This document shows positions 48,283 to 59,435 of a DNA stretch of 64,000 nt, piece after piece. The number at the start of each line of letters is the position of its first letter. The first letter of the stretch is position 1. The DNA is from Tenodera sinensis (Eukaryota; Arthropoda; Insecta; Mantodea; Mantidae). The position numbers and the translations under genes were made by a program. A model generated the notes under the pieces. It had not been told where the DNA came from. It did no database searches and saw only the letters and a program-made list of their open reading frames with translations. Location: contig CM060972.1 of the NCBI GenBank assembly GCA_030765045.1, positions 4,114,905 to 4,178,904 of the forward strand, read 5' to 3'.

Positions 48283-48775
48283 TTTACTTTCTCTACTATG
48301 TTTAGTAAGTAGAGGAAGCATTGTATTCCACCCAAAAATTCGATGTCGAGATTTCACTGGAAATATATGTTTTGAGGCACGCTGAATTAAAAAAAAAGCA
48401 CTTTTAGAAAAAGGTCCACGCGCGCGCGCGTGTGTACGTGTGTGCCATTCTGTGAGCAGGATAACCTAAAGACGTAAAGTTGGTTAAAAAGCACAATTAG
48501 TAGTTAAGTTTAACATTCTTTTAAGGATGAGACAATAAGATTTTGAATAAAATTCGTCCACCCTAAACTACCCTTTACATGAAAAATTTTAGAAAATTTT
48601 CATTTTCTCGAAAATAACGATTTTTATGAAAATCCTGCATGTTTTAAGATACTTATATGGCAAATGAAGTGTATATCCTGAATTTTCTGGGTATAGCCCA
48701 TGTAGTCCTATTTATTTTTCAAGATTTTTACGTAACTGATAAATAGGAACAAATAGACAAAATCTTAGTACCTAC
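48283..48775 (-). repeat. Family A dispersed repeat, right half
   Basis: Starts at the right terminus (ttttactttctctactatgt), then cacccaaaaattcgatgtcg, a (CG)n expansion in place of the usual short GT run (48418-48431), caccctaaactaccctttac and atagcccatgtagtcctatt. It ends around aaaatcttagtacc. Confidence 0.88.
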
Positions 48776-49289
48776 ATTGCTACCGAAATAAGAAAACCTC
48801 TCGAAATATACAAATTCTCGTAGCATCTGCAAGCACGTGACGCATAGAACGCTCTGATTGGTTCCTGACCGAAGCTCTGCGAGAAAGAAAACTAAATAGA
48901 TCCATTTTTAATGGGGTTTTCTTTAATTTCACATTGATAAGTGGCACTCTTAGGTCGGATTTACTCTAGGTATATCTTATTAAAGCACACATTTTATGTT
49001 AAATATTCTTTTCAGTAAATACTTCTTGTTCCACTGCCCTATGGTAGCACTACCGTGGTCTTAGGGGATTATCTGGCAAGTTGCCCCTTTGCTTGCCTAC
49101 TTCCCTGAGCTGAGCCATCCACATGTCGTTCTTGCTTTGCCTCCATAAATTGACGGAGTTTCCGATCTTCCAGTACAAGTGTGTACCATGTAAATCGTCT
49201 GTCTTCAATTCTTTTACTGATGGCAGGTAATCGTAACTCATCTCTTATTGTTTCATTTCCAATTTTATGTCCTGTAGCTTTGTACCTAC
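48776..49289. other. Unassigned DNA
   Basis: A 63-residue minus frame at 49050-49241 might be decayed LINE sequence, given the RT fossil upstream on the same strand, but no motif confirms it. Confidence 0.35.
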
Positions 49290-49455
49290 ACTATTCTTGC
49301 TATCCACTTCATTTAAACTCAGTTAATTTTACTGATATCTTTTGGGAGGTAGAATCGGAACTGAAAATTCAATGCCAGAGCCAGGACTTGAACCAGAGAC
49401 TCTCCGCTAACCAGGCGGGCGCTCTAACCATTAAGCTACTGTGACAACCTGCCAC
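49290..49455 (-). mobile_element. tRNA-derived SINE, family 2, copy 2
   Basis: On the minus strand tagcttaatggttagagcg (49420-49438) is a good A box and ggttcaagtcc (49383-49393) a perfect B-box match. The tail ctggcattgaattttcagtt matches the copy at 39165-39316. It abuts LINE-derived sequence on the same strand. Confidence 0.8.
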
Positions 49456-49459
49456 AACG

Positions 49460-49850
49460 ACAAATAATGTCTAACGCCTTCAGTTTCTTGCTTTTCGATA
49501 TCTTGCACACTTGTTGCAATTTCCCTCCAGAAACCCTTACTTTCAATGTCTGTTTCTGTCCATATTTCCCTCATGCCTATTTCCGCCAATATTATCGGCA
49601 TTTACACTGTTGAACCTAACCCCTATATAGGTACCTAGTCAGTTTTTCTCAGTACTTCCAACTCTAATCCCTCCCAGTACCGTTCTTCAATCTTACTTAG
49701 GTTATATCATCCCGGACTTTTGTTTATTTATTTTCAACTTCCATTCTTTGCAATATTTGGCAATATCTTCAATATCCTATTTACTTAACCCTACAACTGA
49801 AAGGGAATCGATCACTAGATCGTTTGTAAACAGTAGCCCTGGAACTGGTG
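49460..49850 (-). pseudogene. LINE reverse transcriptase fossil (motif C region)
   Basis: The minus strand at about 49765-49848 reads PVPGLLFTNDLVIDSLSVVG and, after a gap, YCKEWKLKINKQKSGMI. This corresponds to the (F/Y)ADD motif C block of non-LTR RTs, here with FTND in place of FADD, and the following C-W-x-L-x-x-N-x-x-K-S motif. In-frame stops occur at several points. Further 3' material down to the SINE is probably the decayed C-terminus. Confidence 0.75.
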
Positions 49851-50304
49851 TATTGCTAAGACTACATTAATAAACGACAAGTGGTAGAGAAGGTCATGTG
49901 AATGTGTTTAGTGTCTCCTAGTACCTCGACTAAAGGTTAAAGTTGCAGTGAAAGTAAAAAGTGTGTGTTGTTTTCACGTATTTAGTGGCATGATGAGGTT
50001 ATTTTCTCGGCCTGTGTCCAAATTATCACGATAATTCTCTTCCGGGTTAAATTTATACGATTGCTGACGTCAGTGGTCAGTCGGTGGTCAGTAGTCACGT
50101 GTATGAGGAAGTCGCTGACTGATCGCCAGCAGCACATGGTTATAGATTTAACCTCCGAGCATCGACACTAGTAATCCCTTTAACTCATCACCAGGCACGT
50201 TCATAAACTGGGATTATTCCAGCAATAAGCTTTATTCAATTATAATGGATTTTCACTTTATCTACTACGTTATGGTATTTTATCCATACATACAACACTG
50301 GTTT
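49851..50304. other. Unassigned DNA
   Basis: A short family A terminal echo (gtagagaaggtcatgtgaat) occurs at 49887-49906; nothing else recognised. Confidence 0.4.
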
Positions 50305-50820
50305 CACTGGTGTGTTGCACTCACATGACTTTCTCTACTCTTGTACTAAGCATTCTTACAAACTCTTATTCCCATATCTTCTTCGTGTTAGTTGAGATAA
50401 ACATTTGTACAAATTATCTTATTGCTTATTTCCTTGTAGGTACAAGGGGAATATGGGAATACTTTCAGCGATAGTCAAATGTTTTAAGAAAAGTAAAATA
50501 CATATTAGAAAATTCAAAGATCCTACAAGGAATATGTCGGAAATGGTCCATTCCAAAAAAATTCTATTAGACACAAATTGTGTGTTTTTACCTTACACAA
50601 AAGTCATTCAGGATGAAGAGTTCTGAGAATATTCCTAGAAAATTTAAAATATACGTTCTGTTGTGAAGGGAAGGAACCTAAACATAAGGTATTTTTATCA
50701 CAGTCGTTAGAGCCGTTTCTGAGAAAGTCAATGATTTCGAAACATTTTATAGGTAAAGAGCAGATTGGAGTGGAGAGCCATTTCCTTTAAACATTCATTT
50801 CACATTGTTGGAAGATGATG
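50305..50820 (+). repeat. Family A dispersed repeat, first part
   Basis: Left end ggtgtgttgcactcacatga through tgtaggtacaaggggaatat, aaggaatatgtcggaaatgg and aaatttaaaatatacgttct to the segment before the aacttaaatac block, where foreign sequence begins. Confidence 0.88.
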
Positions 50821-51009
50821 AAGCAGGTCTCGTTAGGGCGTTCTCCGGCTGAACGCAGTCCGAGGTGCGTTATACGTGTAACTGTCCTTGACAAGGCTTA
50901 ACTACTGTAATGACTGAATGTGGGCTTTACAGAGTGGAGGTTGCGGTAGTAAAAGGACTTAGCAAACTTTCCTCCTCGACAGCTGCAGGTCAGGGTGCAA
51001 CGGTCCTTG
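50821..51009. other. Insertion inside a family A copy
   Basis: About 190 bp of GC-richer sequence (gttagggcgttctccggctg to caacggtccttgctc) separates two parts of one family A copy. No target duplication, tail or inverted end was identified. Confidence 0.6.
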
Positions 51010-51208
51010 CTCAACTTAAATAGCAAGTTTAGTATTTAAGGAACTTTTCGTTTTTGATTCATGCTTTTCACACATGCGCGCGCGCGCGCGCACACACACA
51101 CACACAGTAACCATTCTGTAAAGTACTTTTTTTTACTCTCAGGACGTTGTAAAACGTTTATTTGCAGTGAAATCTTGATATTAAATTTTTGTATGTAACG
51201 TAATACAG
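51010..51208 (+). repeat. Family A dispersed repeat, second part
   Basis: Continues in register with aacttaaatagcaagtttag, aacttttcgtttttgattca, a (GC)n(AC)n expansion at 51075-51106, and gcagtgaaatcttgatatta to near the right end. Confidence 0.8.
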
Positions 51209-51438
51209 CATTTAAAACCTAACGGAGCACAGGGCGTTTTGCCTCTCTCGTGAACTTGCTGGATTCCCTCACTACCGGCTGCCGTTTAGTCAGTATTGGG
51301 CCTCTGAAAATCCACATCGCGTTCAAGAAATGCTTCACTATTATCTTCTATAAGGTAAGAGTGTTATGCAGGTGCAAAGCCGGCTGTGGCACACCCAATC
51401 GCGCATGCGCGAAATGTCGTGCGCCCGTTAGGTTTTAA
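51209..51438. mobile_element. Short element with 15-bp inverted ends
   Basis: tttaaaacctaacgg at 51210-51224 is the exact inverse of ccgttaggttttaaa at 51425-51439. The interior, about 200 bp, is GC-richer than its flanks. A plus frame at its right side ends with a Cys-rich stretch (CRCKAGCGTPNRACAKC), which is short and unassigned. It lies directly after the family A copy. Confidence 0.55.
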
Positions 51439-51439
51439 A

Positions 51440-51844
51440 CTCAACTTACTATAAGTAGATATCAGAGAAAGTAAAACAATAAAATAAAAATTAAGAAATA
51501 AAACGCTTAAAAAACTTGAGTCTATTTTGAGGTTGTTGGAGTTTATTGAGCTGAGTATATACAGCTATGGTAATGATCGACATAGATAATATGCAGGTCT
51601 ACTTGTGCACACAGTGCAGTGGCTAATGAGGAGTTCTTACGTAAACATGCAGGCAGCACGGTGTGAGTTTTCCAATTATCAGTTGACCTTATGCTTGTTA
51701 GTATGTCAAACCTCCACCCCGCCCCGCCCCGCCTGTAGGCCTGACTCTCGGCACTTAGGTCTGCTCCTAGTTGGACAATGTCACTCATAAGAGTTAAACT
51801 AACCAAATAAATATACATTATGTTAAAATGTGAAACATAACAAA
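51440..51844. other. Unassigned DNA
   Basis: No signal recognised. Confidence 0.35.
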
Positions 51845-52635
51845 TCTGGTGTGTTGCACTCACATGACTTTCTCTACTCTTGTACTAACCATTCTTACAA
51901 ACTCTTATTCCTATATCTTCTTCGTGTTAGTTAAGATAAACATTTGTACAAATTATCTTATTGCTTATTTCCTTGCAGGTACAAGGGGAATATTAGAATA
52001 CAGTAGGCCTTGTGCGATAGTCAAATCTTATAAAGCTCGTTGCACGGCTAACGTATAGAAACTGAACAACGATGTTCCATTTGACAAAAGTTTGTTTCCC
52101 GAACTAACAGAAATAACAAGGAATATCTCCGAAATGCATCACTCTAGGGAGAAAAAAATACTTCGACAGAAATTGTGTTTTGGTAAGATTTACTTTTTTG
52201 TACAGTAAGAGTTACAGTTTACGAGTCATTCAAAAATCTTCAAGAGTAAACAGAACTACATAGGCTAAAGCCAGAAAATTCAAAGTATACATTTCATTTG
52301 TCATACAAATATCTGAAACGTTTAGCATTTTAATCAAAATCGTTAGAGGCATTTTCAAGAAAATCAAAATTTTCGATAAAGTTTCCATGTAAAGGGTAGT
52401 TTACAGTGGAGCAGTTTTCTTCAAAATTTTCGTGTCGCATCCTTGAAAGACAAACTCAAATACCAACTTTAGCTTTTAATCGACTTTTCGTTTTTGAATT
52501 GTGCTGTCCACAGACTGACACAGAGACCTTTTTCTAAAAATGCTTTTTTTTTTATTCAGGAGGGCTCAAAACACCGAATTTTTGGGTGGAATACAATACT
52601 TCCTCTACTTTACGTACTAGGGAAAGTAAAAATAT
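51845..52635 (+). repeat. Family A dispersed repeat, full-length reference copy
   Basis: Left end tggtgtgttgcactcacatg, then actttctctactc and the complete family order. Landmarks are aaggaatatctccgaaatg, taaacagaactacataggct, tccatgtaaagggtagttta, ctgtccacagactgacac, ttttgggtggaatacaatac and acttcctctacttta, ending agggaaagtaaaaa. The 12-base actttctctact near the left end is inverted at the right end (agtagagaaagt in better copies). About 790 bp, AT-rich and without a long ORF. The short inverted ends and lack of coding capacity point to a non-autonomous DNA element, but no target duplication was demonstrated. Confidence 0.92.
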
Positions 52636-52639
52636 GCAC

Positions 52640-52712
52640 TTATTTCAAAACTGTGACCAAAGAAAGGAATACCACCGAAATGGCTAATCGTACAAAAAAT
52701 ATATATACCTAT
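52640..52712 (+). repeat. Family A-like scrap
   Basis: aaaggaataccaccgaaatg and gctaatcgtacaaaaaat resemble the left-half block aaggaatatctccgaaatgg. It follows directly after the full copy. Confidence 0.45.
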
Positions 52713-52850
52713 TAGTTTTACACGAATCTGTGGTTTAATGGTATTAAAAATTCTGTTATTTCCATCTCACACAAATGTGCTAGTGAAGAACAGTTCTCTA
52801 GTACATTAATCTGTTTAGGAAGTTGGAAACACATAATGACGTCACTCATA

Positions 52851-52975
52851 CTGACTGACTGACTGACTGACTGACTGACTGACTGACTGACTGACTGACT
52901 GACTGACTGACTGACTGACTGACTGACTGACTGACTGACTGACTGACTGACTGACTGACTGACTGACTGACTGAC
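52851..52975. repeat. (GACT)n microsatellite
   Basis: About 31 uninterrupted ctga units. Open frames on the minus strand encode a Ser-Val-Ser-Gln repeat only. Confidence 0.98.
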
Positions 52976-53009
52976 AGTAAAGGTGAAGACCCGATACAGG
53001 TAACTATAG

Positions 53010-53042
53010 TTGGTAGAGAAAGTGATGTGGATATAACACACA
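53010..53042 (-). repeat. Family A left-terminal scrap
   Basis: gtagagaaagtgatgtggat and ataacaca match the reversed left end. A short GAGC-type repeat follows at 53072-53096. Confidence 0.55.
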
Positions 53043-53394
53043 ACATTTTGTTATATGGGAGCAAATGACAGAGCGAGCGAGCGAGGGAGCGAGGAGACAA
53101 AGGGAAAAGAAAACTGTGTGGACCTATTCCATTACCAGAGCATGTGTACGTATGTATGCAATCATTTCCCTCCTCACGTACTCTCTTGGCTGCGGAACAA
53201 CATATTTATTTTTTTGGTATAAAAATGTCTACTCTCTAGAGTGCACTTTCACTCTTCCCACGCTTCCGCCGCGACTGCCAAAATAGCTGACATTTGTGAA
53301 ACCAGAGCACCCTCATTAGTACGATACATACAAGTTCCCAGTTCATATGCCTTAATGTACTGGTCATTGTTTTGTTTCATACAAATTATCACTA

Positions 53395-53815
53395 CGTCAC
53401 TATCGATAAGTGTACCCCATAACTCGATGAAAAACAATTTACTACGCGTCACAATCGATTAACAAACAAAATAGCACAACTGCCTTTTAATAATTAGTGC
53501 ATTTTCCAGAAGAAACGTTATTTGTTAATCTGAGATTTATTGGAGATTATAACTGGTTTTCTGTTATTACAAGACAAGATCGAAATACATGTAACTCTTG
53601 AGTTTTATTTTCCTAAGTTAGCAGTGCTGAACTACATTAACCCAAATATATTTTAGGTTAGTTTTATATAATTTAACATTTTCTGGTCAGATATAGTACT
53701 TAAATTCATATTTTATTGGTGAAATAATCCATATAAATATAATTCGTAGGTGTAACTCTCGCTACGCTAGAGAATTTATTGGTTAGGTCACATGTCTTAT
53801 ATTATTGTGATGGAA
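53395..53815 (+). repeat. Dispersed family B, copy 1
   Basis: Aligns in order with 57990-58420: taccccataactcg, aatcgattaacaa, ataactggttttctgttatt, tttaggttagtttta, atccatataaatataattc, the gctacgctagagaattt block and cacatgtcttatattattg. About 420 bp, both copies in the same orientation. No ORF. Not identified. Confidence 0.75.
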
Positions 53816-55559
53816 TTGATGTTTTAGTCAAGTGAAACCTACATATGTACCTTCATCATGACATTCAGATCCACATCCATAAGATGACAAAACCGGGAGT
53901 ATGATGAGACACTAAACGTACAATTGTGTCAGTTTCTATCAGTATACATAGTTGAGACACGTATAGATACACTCACACGCTTCAAAGTGCTGACGTCGTG
54001 GGCAGACAAATGGAGCAAAATGCCCAATAAATGTGAACACCCGCTATTACCTATAATCCAAACTGTTTTAGCCTCTACCTTGTAATGGAGAAATAGTTCA
54101 TTATGATATATGTAAGTGTTAGAAGCTCATTCTACTTGTAGGCATTTTGTCTAGTGTCTAGCAATTCTACGTGAAAGTAGCATTAACTTTAACATGTGTG
54201 GCATATGCTAGTTTATACTTTTCGTTTTAACATACTTCCTTATGTACGAAAACAATCGCGCAATGTAAACAAACAATTGCATTTTGTTACAACTGCGCAT
54301 GTGCTCAGGGAAGTGCCAACACAAGAGTATTAGTAGTAGTGAAATCCGCGAAAATATCTATAACGTGGACACTATTATCATTAATATTATTTACTATTTT
54401 ATGACAATCAAAAGTTTAAAACTATGTTTAATCATCATATATGTTGAAAACTTAGATCGTCGTGAATATGTTGCGGTGTACCTTGTTTTCGCGCGTATCG
54501 TGGGTTAGTTGGCGACTTGTGATCTAAGAATGGAGCGATTTTATATCCGAACAGCGATATTTTCAGCTCTTTTTCCAAACTCACTCATTAGCTAATTATA
54601 TATTAACCCTTATAAACCCAAGTCTTTTCTCCCGGCATTGGAGTTTAGCTTCACAGATCCTAAGACTACGTTTAGTATCACTTCACAGTTGCTTCACTCC
54701 TCGCTCGACGTCGGGAGGTTCGGGTTTTATTTACCTCAACCATGGGCTACGTTTCAAACATACATAGGTTTTGAATGTGCTATTCAACAATATGGATTCC
54801 TAACATATTTTCATAGGGCACTATAGGAGCTGTAGGATATTTCTAAAACGAGTTAGATCCAAGGTTAGGTTACATTATCTCCATATAAGCTGTTTTAACA
54901 AAGCTATGGTTTTAAATATTGCACCTCACCAATTAATCTATTATAGACTTATTTAGAGGTCAGATTAGCTTAATGTAAGCTCTCTTAACATCAATGGTAT
55001 GCCTGTTTCCTGCATCTTCGAACACTCGATAAATTTACTCTCGCTCTATTTTTCCGTTAAATGTTGGCAGCTCTTAATTTTAAATAACTGAGCCACAAAC
55101 CACCCTCTATCACCCACGGTATTAAACTGCGTTCCAAGGTATCAAGTATTTAGCCGATATTTCTTAGACAGCTCTGAAATTTGTAAAATAAAACTAAAAT
55201 ATTAGTATATTGATTCCATGTGTATAAGCAACTAAGAGAAATGAGATCAACAGATGAGAATGTAGATATTTTGTTGCAGTGAATATACGAGTGCTGTATG
55301 GGACTGTTTCCTACAATTTTGATTTTACAGCAATTTACAGCAATTCCTTCGGAGCAGCCATAATTTCGTCTGGTTCTTTGGATTCAATTTCATCCAGATT
55401 TGTCCATGCGTCTATTTTATGTTAAAACATAAAATAATAGTTTAGATAAAAAATTAAAATGCTGTCAACACGAGGAATAAATAAAATTAAATTGAATGGA
55501 CCCTTTTTAGCTATTATGGTTCTAGTGTCCCATTCCTTATTGGGCACGAAATACCCTAA
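53816..55559. other. Unassigned AT-rich DNA
   Basis: No gene recognised; plus frames near 54284 and 54638 have no known domain. Confidence 0.4.
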
Positions 55560-55735
55560 TTTTGCTCAGAGGCCTCTTTATCAGACTTGGGGTTCTTTAT
55601 GAAACGGAACCTTCATGCTGAGGATTTACACGCCAAAAACCCTATCGCCCTCCACTGGGTTTGAACCTGAGGACTCGGGAACCGCAGACTAGTTTCTTGC
55701 CCATAGACCACAGAGAACGACTACAACGAACAGGG
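55560..55735 (-). mobile_element. tRNA-derived SINE-like element, family 3
   Basis: On the minus strand tggtctatgggcaag (55696-55710) is A-box-like and ggttcaaaccc (55657-55667) is a perfect B box, at tRNA-like distance. About 100 bp of unrelated tail follow. Only one copy is in the window, so a SINE is inferred; a tRNA pseudogene is the alternative. Confidence 0.6.
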
Positions 55736-56482
55736 CAAATAAACAAGACATTTAATTGTGTTTGTCTCGTGTGAAGAAAGTTCACTATACACAGGACACT
55801 AGCTTACATTAATACAACGATAACATACATATGAGATATAGCCGACCTTCTTGGTCTATAATGTTAGGTTAGGTTACTTGCAGGGTTAGGCTTTGATTCA
55901 TTATAATCATGTATAGGGTAAAGGATAACAGAAATAAGGGTAAAACATCACTCAAGGTAAGGAAAATACAACTGATAGATGGAAACGACAAGTTTCAACA
56001 TATACTCGTATGTAGCTATGTCCATACAGGAAGATTCATCTCCATCCCAACACATTTGTGTGCAAGAACAAGATCAGTCTGTAAGTTGACAAAATATTTT
56101 GACATAACTTTAACCTCAATTTTCATATTTTCTACATCATTCTAGCATCAAAATGTTTCACACGATACAATGTTCTGTCAATTTATATGGAATTTTAAAC
56201 ACGATTTCAAAAGTAATTCAAAATTAAATGTACCCATTTATGTTTCTTTTACTTTTGTTATTTGGACTGAACAATGTAATCTGTAATTTTTATTTCAAAA
56301 TTAAGAAAATAGAAAAATTTTATTATAATTTTTTCTTCGTTAATATGGTAAAGAAAATAAATTTGGATAATGCAAGCCATTAAAAGATTGAAATGAGTGC
56401 AAAAACTGATATCCAATAGGTACACTTTTAAAATTGTGACGTAAGGGTGTTTTAAAATATTTTGAAGTTAAGATATAAAATA
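55736..56482. other. Unassigned DNA
   Basis: taggttaggttac near 55864 is insect-like background. Nothing else recognised. Confidence 0.35.
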
Positions 56483-57276
56483 TCTGATGTGTTGCATTCA
56501 CATGACTTTCTCTACTCTTGTACTAACCATTCATACAAACTCTTATTGCTCTATCTTCATGTTAATACAGATAAACATTCGCAGAAATCATCTTATTGCT
56601 TATTTCCTTGTAGGTACAAGGGGAATATTAGAATACAGTAGGCTTTTAGCGATAGTTAAATCGTTTAAAACTTTGAGATCCCGTTCTGTTTGCATGCTTA
56701 ACATATAAAAAAATGAACAACGATGTTCCATTTCACGAAAGTTTTAAGTTTTCCGAAACTCACACAAATAACAAGGAATATCTCCGAAATGGTTCACTCT
56801 ACAAGAAAATTTGTTCAGACATAAATTGTGTGTTTTAGCAATATCTACAGTTTTTGTATCGTATGATTTGGTCTGTAACGGTTTATCAGTTGTGTAAAAG
56901 CCATTCAGAGTAAATACGACTACAGGGGTTATAGCCAGAAAATTCAAAATATACATTTCATTTGTCAGAAAAATATCTCAAACATATGACATTTTAATCA
57001 AAATCGTTAGCCATTTTCAAGAAAATCAAAATTTTCTAAAAATTTTCCATGTAAAGGTAGTTTAGGGTGGGGCTATTTTCTTCAAAATCTTCACGTCGCA
57101 TCCTTGAAAGACATTAAACTTAAATACCAACTTTGGTTTTTAACCTACTTTTCGTTTTTGAGTTATGCTGTCCACAGACACAAATGGACCTTCTTCTAAA
57201 AATGCTTTTTCTTGGGATTAAGGGGGCCTCAAAACATATATTTCCGTAAAACCTCGACATAGAATTTTTGGATGGA
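56483..57276 (+). repeat. Family A dispersed repeat, nearly full length
   Basis: Left end tctgatgtgttgcattcaca through tgtaggtacaaggggaatat, aaggaatatctccgaaatgg, ggggttatagccagaaaatt, gtccacagacacaaatgg, ggggcctcaaaacatatatt and agaatttttggatgg. It lacks the last 30-40 bp at the right end. Confidence 0.92.
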
Positions 57277-57616
57277 AAAGTTAATTCTGCAGAACATATT
57301 AGAGCTAGGAAACCAATACTTGGTATTTTTCTGTTATTAACCATAACAAATAAATAAATTTGATCCAAATCCAACAAAAGTTTCTTATACTTTAGTTTTC
57401 ACAGATGTGTGTGAGTAATATGGAACAGAACTTAGTTTGAGTTAAGATAGATATTACACGGGGCATGTTTAGTAAAGGAGAAATGTTACAAGAAGAAAGC
57501 TAGAAACAATTTTGTTCGCAACAAATTACAGAGGATGGCACCCAGCAGGTGAAAAGAAAGAGATGCAAACGGGAGATAAGGATATCTCGCAGTATATCAC
57601 GATCTGCACATAACTC

Positions 57617-57648
57617 TCCCGGCTCGACTCGACTCGACTCGACTCGGC
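57617..57648. repeat. (GACTC)n short tandem repeat
   Basis: Five cgact units in a row inside ggctcgactcgactcgactc. Confidence 0.9.
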
Positions 57649-57782
57649 GGAACAACGTCATCTGGATGCTGCTGTCGTTAAGGCACGATAAGTCATGCCA
57701 GGAATCTTAACTGCATATCTATCTATCTCTCCGACAAGCCAAACATGTGGACCACGATACCCACAACATAACATGATAAACC

Positions 57783-57915
57783 AAATACACTCACATGACT
57801 TTCTCTACTTACTCTTGTACTAACCATTCTTACAAACACTTATTCCTTTATTTACTTCATGTTAATAGACATAAACATTTGTACAAATTATCTTATTACT
57901 AATTTTATTAAATAG
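57783..57915 (+). repeat. Family A left-end fragment
   Basis: cactcacatgactttctcta, gtactaaccattcttacaaa and aacatttgtacaaattatct, then break-off at attactaattttatta. Confidence 0.85.
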
Positions 57916-57989
57916 TCAAACCAAATCTAACTCGAAGTTGTGTTATTTGCTAGACAAAAATCACTCATGTACACATTATCATTAGGTCG

Positions 57990-58420
57990 TTCTTTTGTTC
58001 AGTCAGTGTGGTCAACTGTATCCCATAAATCGCTAAAAAAACAATTTATTGTACATTGTAATCGATTAACAATCAAAAGATCATTGCATTTCAATTTGGA
58101 CATCGTGTTTTTAACAATTGTTCTCTTAAGAATTAATGTATTTTTCTGGAAGAAAGTTATATTTGTTGATGTTAAACAAGGTAAGATATATTTGGGGTTA
58201 TGAACTGGTTTTCTGTTATAACAGAGAAGATGGAAATATATTTTAGGTTATTTTTGTAGAGTTTAAAATGTTGTGTTCAAATCTTTGTGATACAGCATTT
58301 AAACGCATTTTATATATGAAATAGTCCATATAAATATAATTCTACGGTCTGACTCACTCCGCTCGAGAATTTCTAGGTTATCCCACACGTCTTATGATAT
58401 TACTTGTGATGAAGCTGTAA
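57990..58420 (+). repeat. Dispersed family B, copy 2
   Basis: Homologous to 53395-53815. Shared blocks are aatcgattaacaa, gaactggttttctgttataa, tagtccatataaatataatt, cgctcgagaatttct and cacgtcttatgatatta. Indels distinguish the two. Confidence 0.75.
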
Positions 58421-58751
58421 TTGCGAGCGATGGAATGGTAAACTGCAGAAGTCTTGTCAAAGCAGATGAATCAACATTAAGAATGCACATGGGTGAAGTA
58501 AGATGTAGATATCTGCAAGCAATTTTACATGCCAATAGTTGGGAATTTCCACAGAACTAGCAAAGTTTTACTGGGTTTGGCCAAAGGAATGAGATCATCA
58601 GACAGTCTTGCCAACTTTACGGCTACCTTTAAGCCAATATATTGGTGAAACTCGGTAACAAGTTTGAACATTTTCTATTGGCTGTTCTCTGCATTTTATT
58701 ATAATTATTTAACTAATCCAGTACAATTTAAATGAACTTTAAACATGGTTT
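58421..58751. other. Unassigned DNA
   Basis: No signal recognised. Confidence 0.35.
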
Positions 58752-58922
58752 TACTTCGTTTGCTATGTATAACAAATAGCGGTCTATTCCGGCAAAAAAA
58801 AATTAGAAAAAGGTCTATGTTTGTCCGTGTATGTGTATTTTGTATTTGCAACTTTCAAGGATGCGACACTAAGAATTTTCAAGAAAATATTTTCCCTATT
58901 TACCTCATCTAGTACAGAAAGT
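58752..58922 (-). repeat. Diverged family A copy, left part, split by a SINE
   Basis: tttgctatgtataacaaata, attagaaaaaggtctatgtt and tttcaaggatgcgacactaa keep family order. The copy is interrupted at 58922 by the SINE. Confidence 0.65.
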
Positions 58923-59260
58923 AAGACCGCCTCCTTAGCACAGTGGTAGCGCGCCTACCTTTGGCGCGGAGGACTCGTGTTCGATCCCCTACACCGACGT
59001 GGGGATTTTCCCCCCGTTGGGAGGTCTGACATGGGGTGCACTCAGCCTCTTTAGGTTCCAGAGGGGCCAATGAGGAACTACTTGATAAAGAAACAGCGAC
59101 CCCAGGTCATGAAGGGCGCATAACTGGCCGAGAGGGCTCGGAGCGCTGACCACATCCCACCCTCCAGTACTGCACCCCACTAGTGTGCAGAGGTGGGGGA
59201 CGCAGCGTCCGGGCGGCAAGCCTTGCCCCGTCATGGACTGTTGTGCGGTTTTGTTTAGTT
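58923..59260 (+). mobile_element. tRNA-derived SINE with target-site duplication
   Basis: The head gcctccttagcacagtggta carries an A box (58935-58952) and a B box gtgttcgatcccc (58977-58989) at tRNA spacing. About 260 bp of GC-rich body follow, ending gttttgtttagt without a poly(A). The 13-bp tagtacagaaagt flanks it at 58910-58922 and 59261-59273, an exact target-site duplication. This shows retroposition into a family A copy. The Pol III promoter is internal; the element encodes nothing and must borrow a LINE RT. Which tRNA it came from cannot be settled. Confidence 0.9.
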
Positions 59261-59435
59261 TAGTACAGAAAGTGAAGGATAAGGTATTTTGCAGCAGTTG
59301 TGAGAACTAAGTATAAAGTATTTGAAAATTCAAGCTTACAACAAAACATATCTCGGAAATGGCTAATTAACGCTACAAAAAATGTTACGTATTTCCTCTA
59401 CTTGCTACACGTAGCAGAGAAACGACTTTGAAAGT
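59261..59435 (+). repeat. Family A-like sequence right of the SINE
   Basis: aaacatatctcggaaatggc, cgctacaaaaaatg, tttcctctacttgctacacg and tagcagagaaac recall family A blocks in plus orientation, ending at its right terminus. Confidence 0.6.

Noticed and set aside
51250..51438. Cys-rich zinc-binding peptide
   Set aside because: Very short, no upstream coding signal, and contained in a small inverted-repeat element; spacing fits no named zinc motif.
52718..53100. Ser-Val-Ser-Gln repeat protein
   Set aside because: Translation of the (GACT)n microsatellite.
55862..55877. TTAGG-type telomeric repeat
   Set aside because: Only two loose ttaggt units; typical background in insect AT-rich DNA.
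51849..56708. Conserved short peptide at the left end of family A (MTFSTLVLTILTNSYSYIFF-like)
   Set aside because: The frame recurs at 51849, 56487 and in reverse near 3060, but single-base indels break it in other copies; nucleotide homology explains the similarity.
58923..58995. Functional tRNA gene
   Set aside because: A and B boxes are present, but the anticodon stem does not pair well and a SINE body with a target duplication follows.
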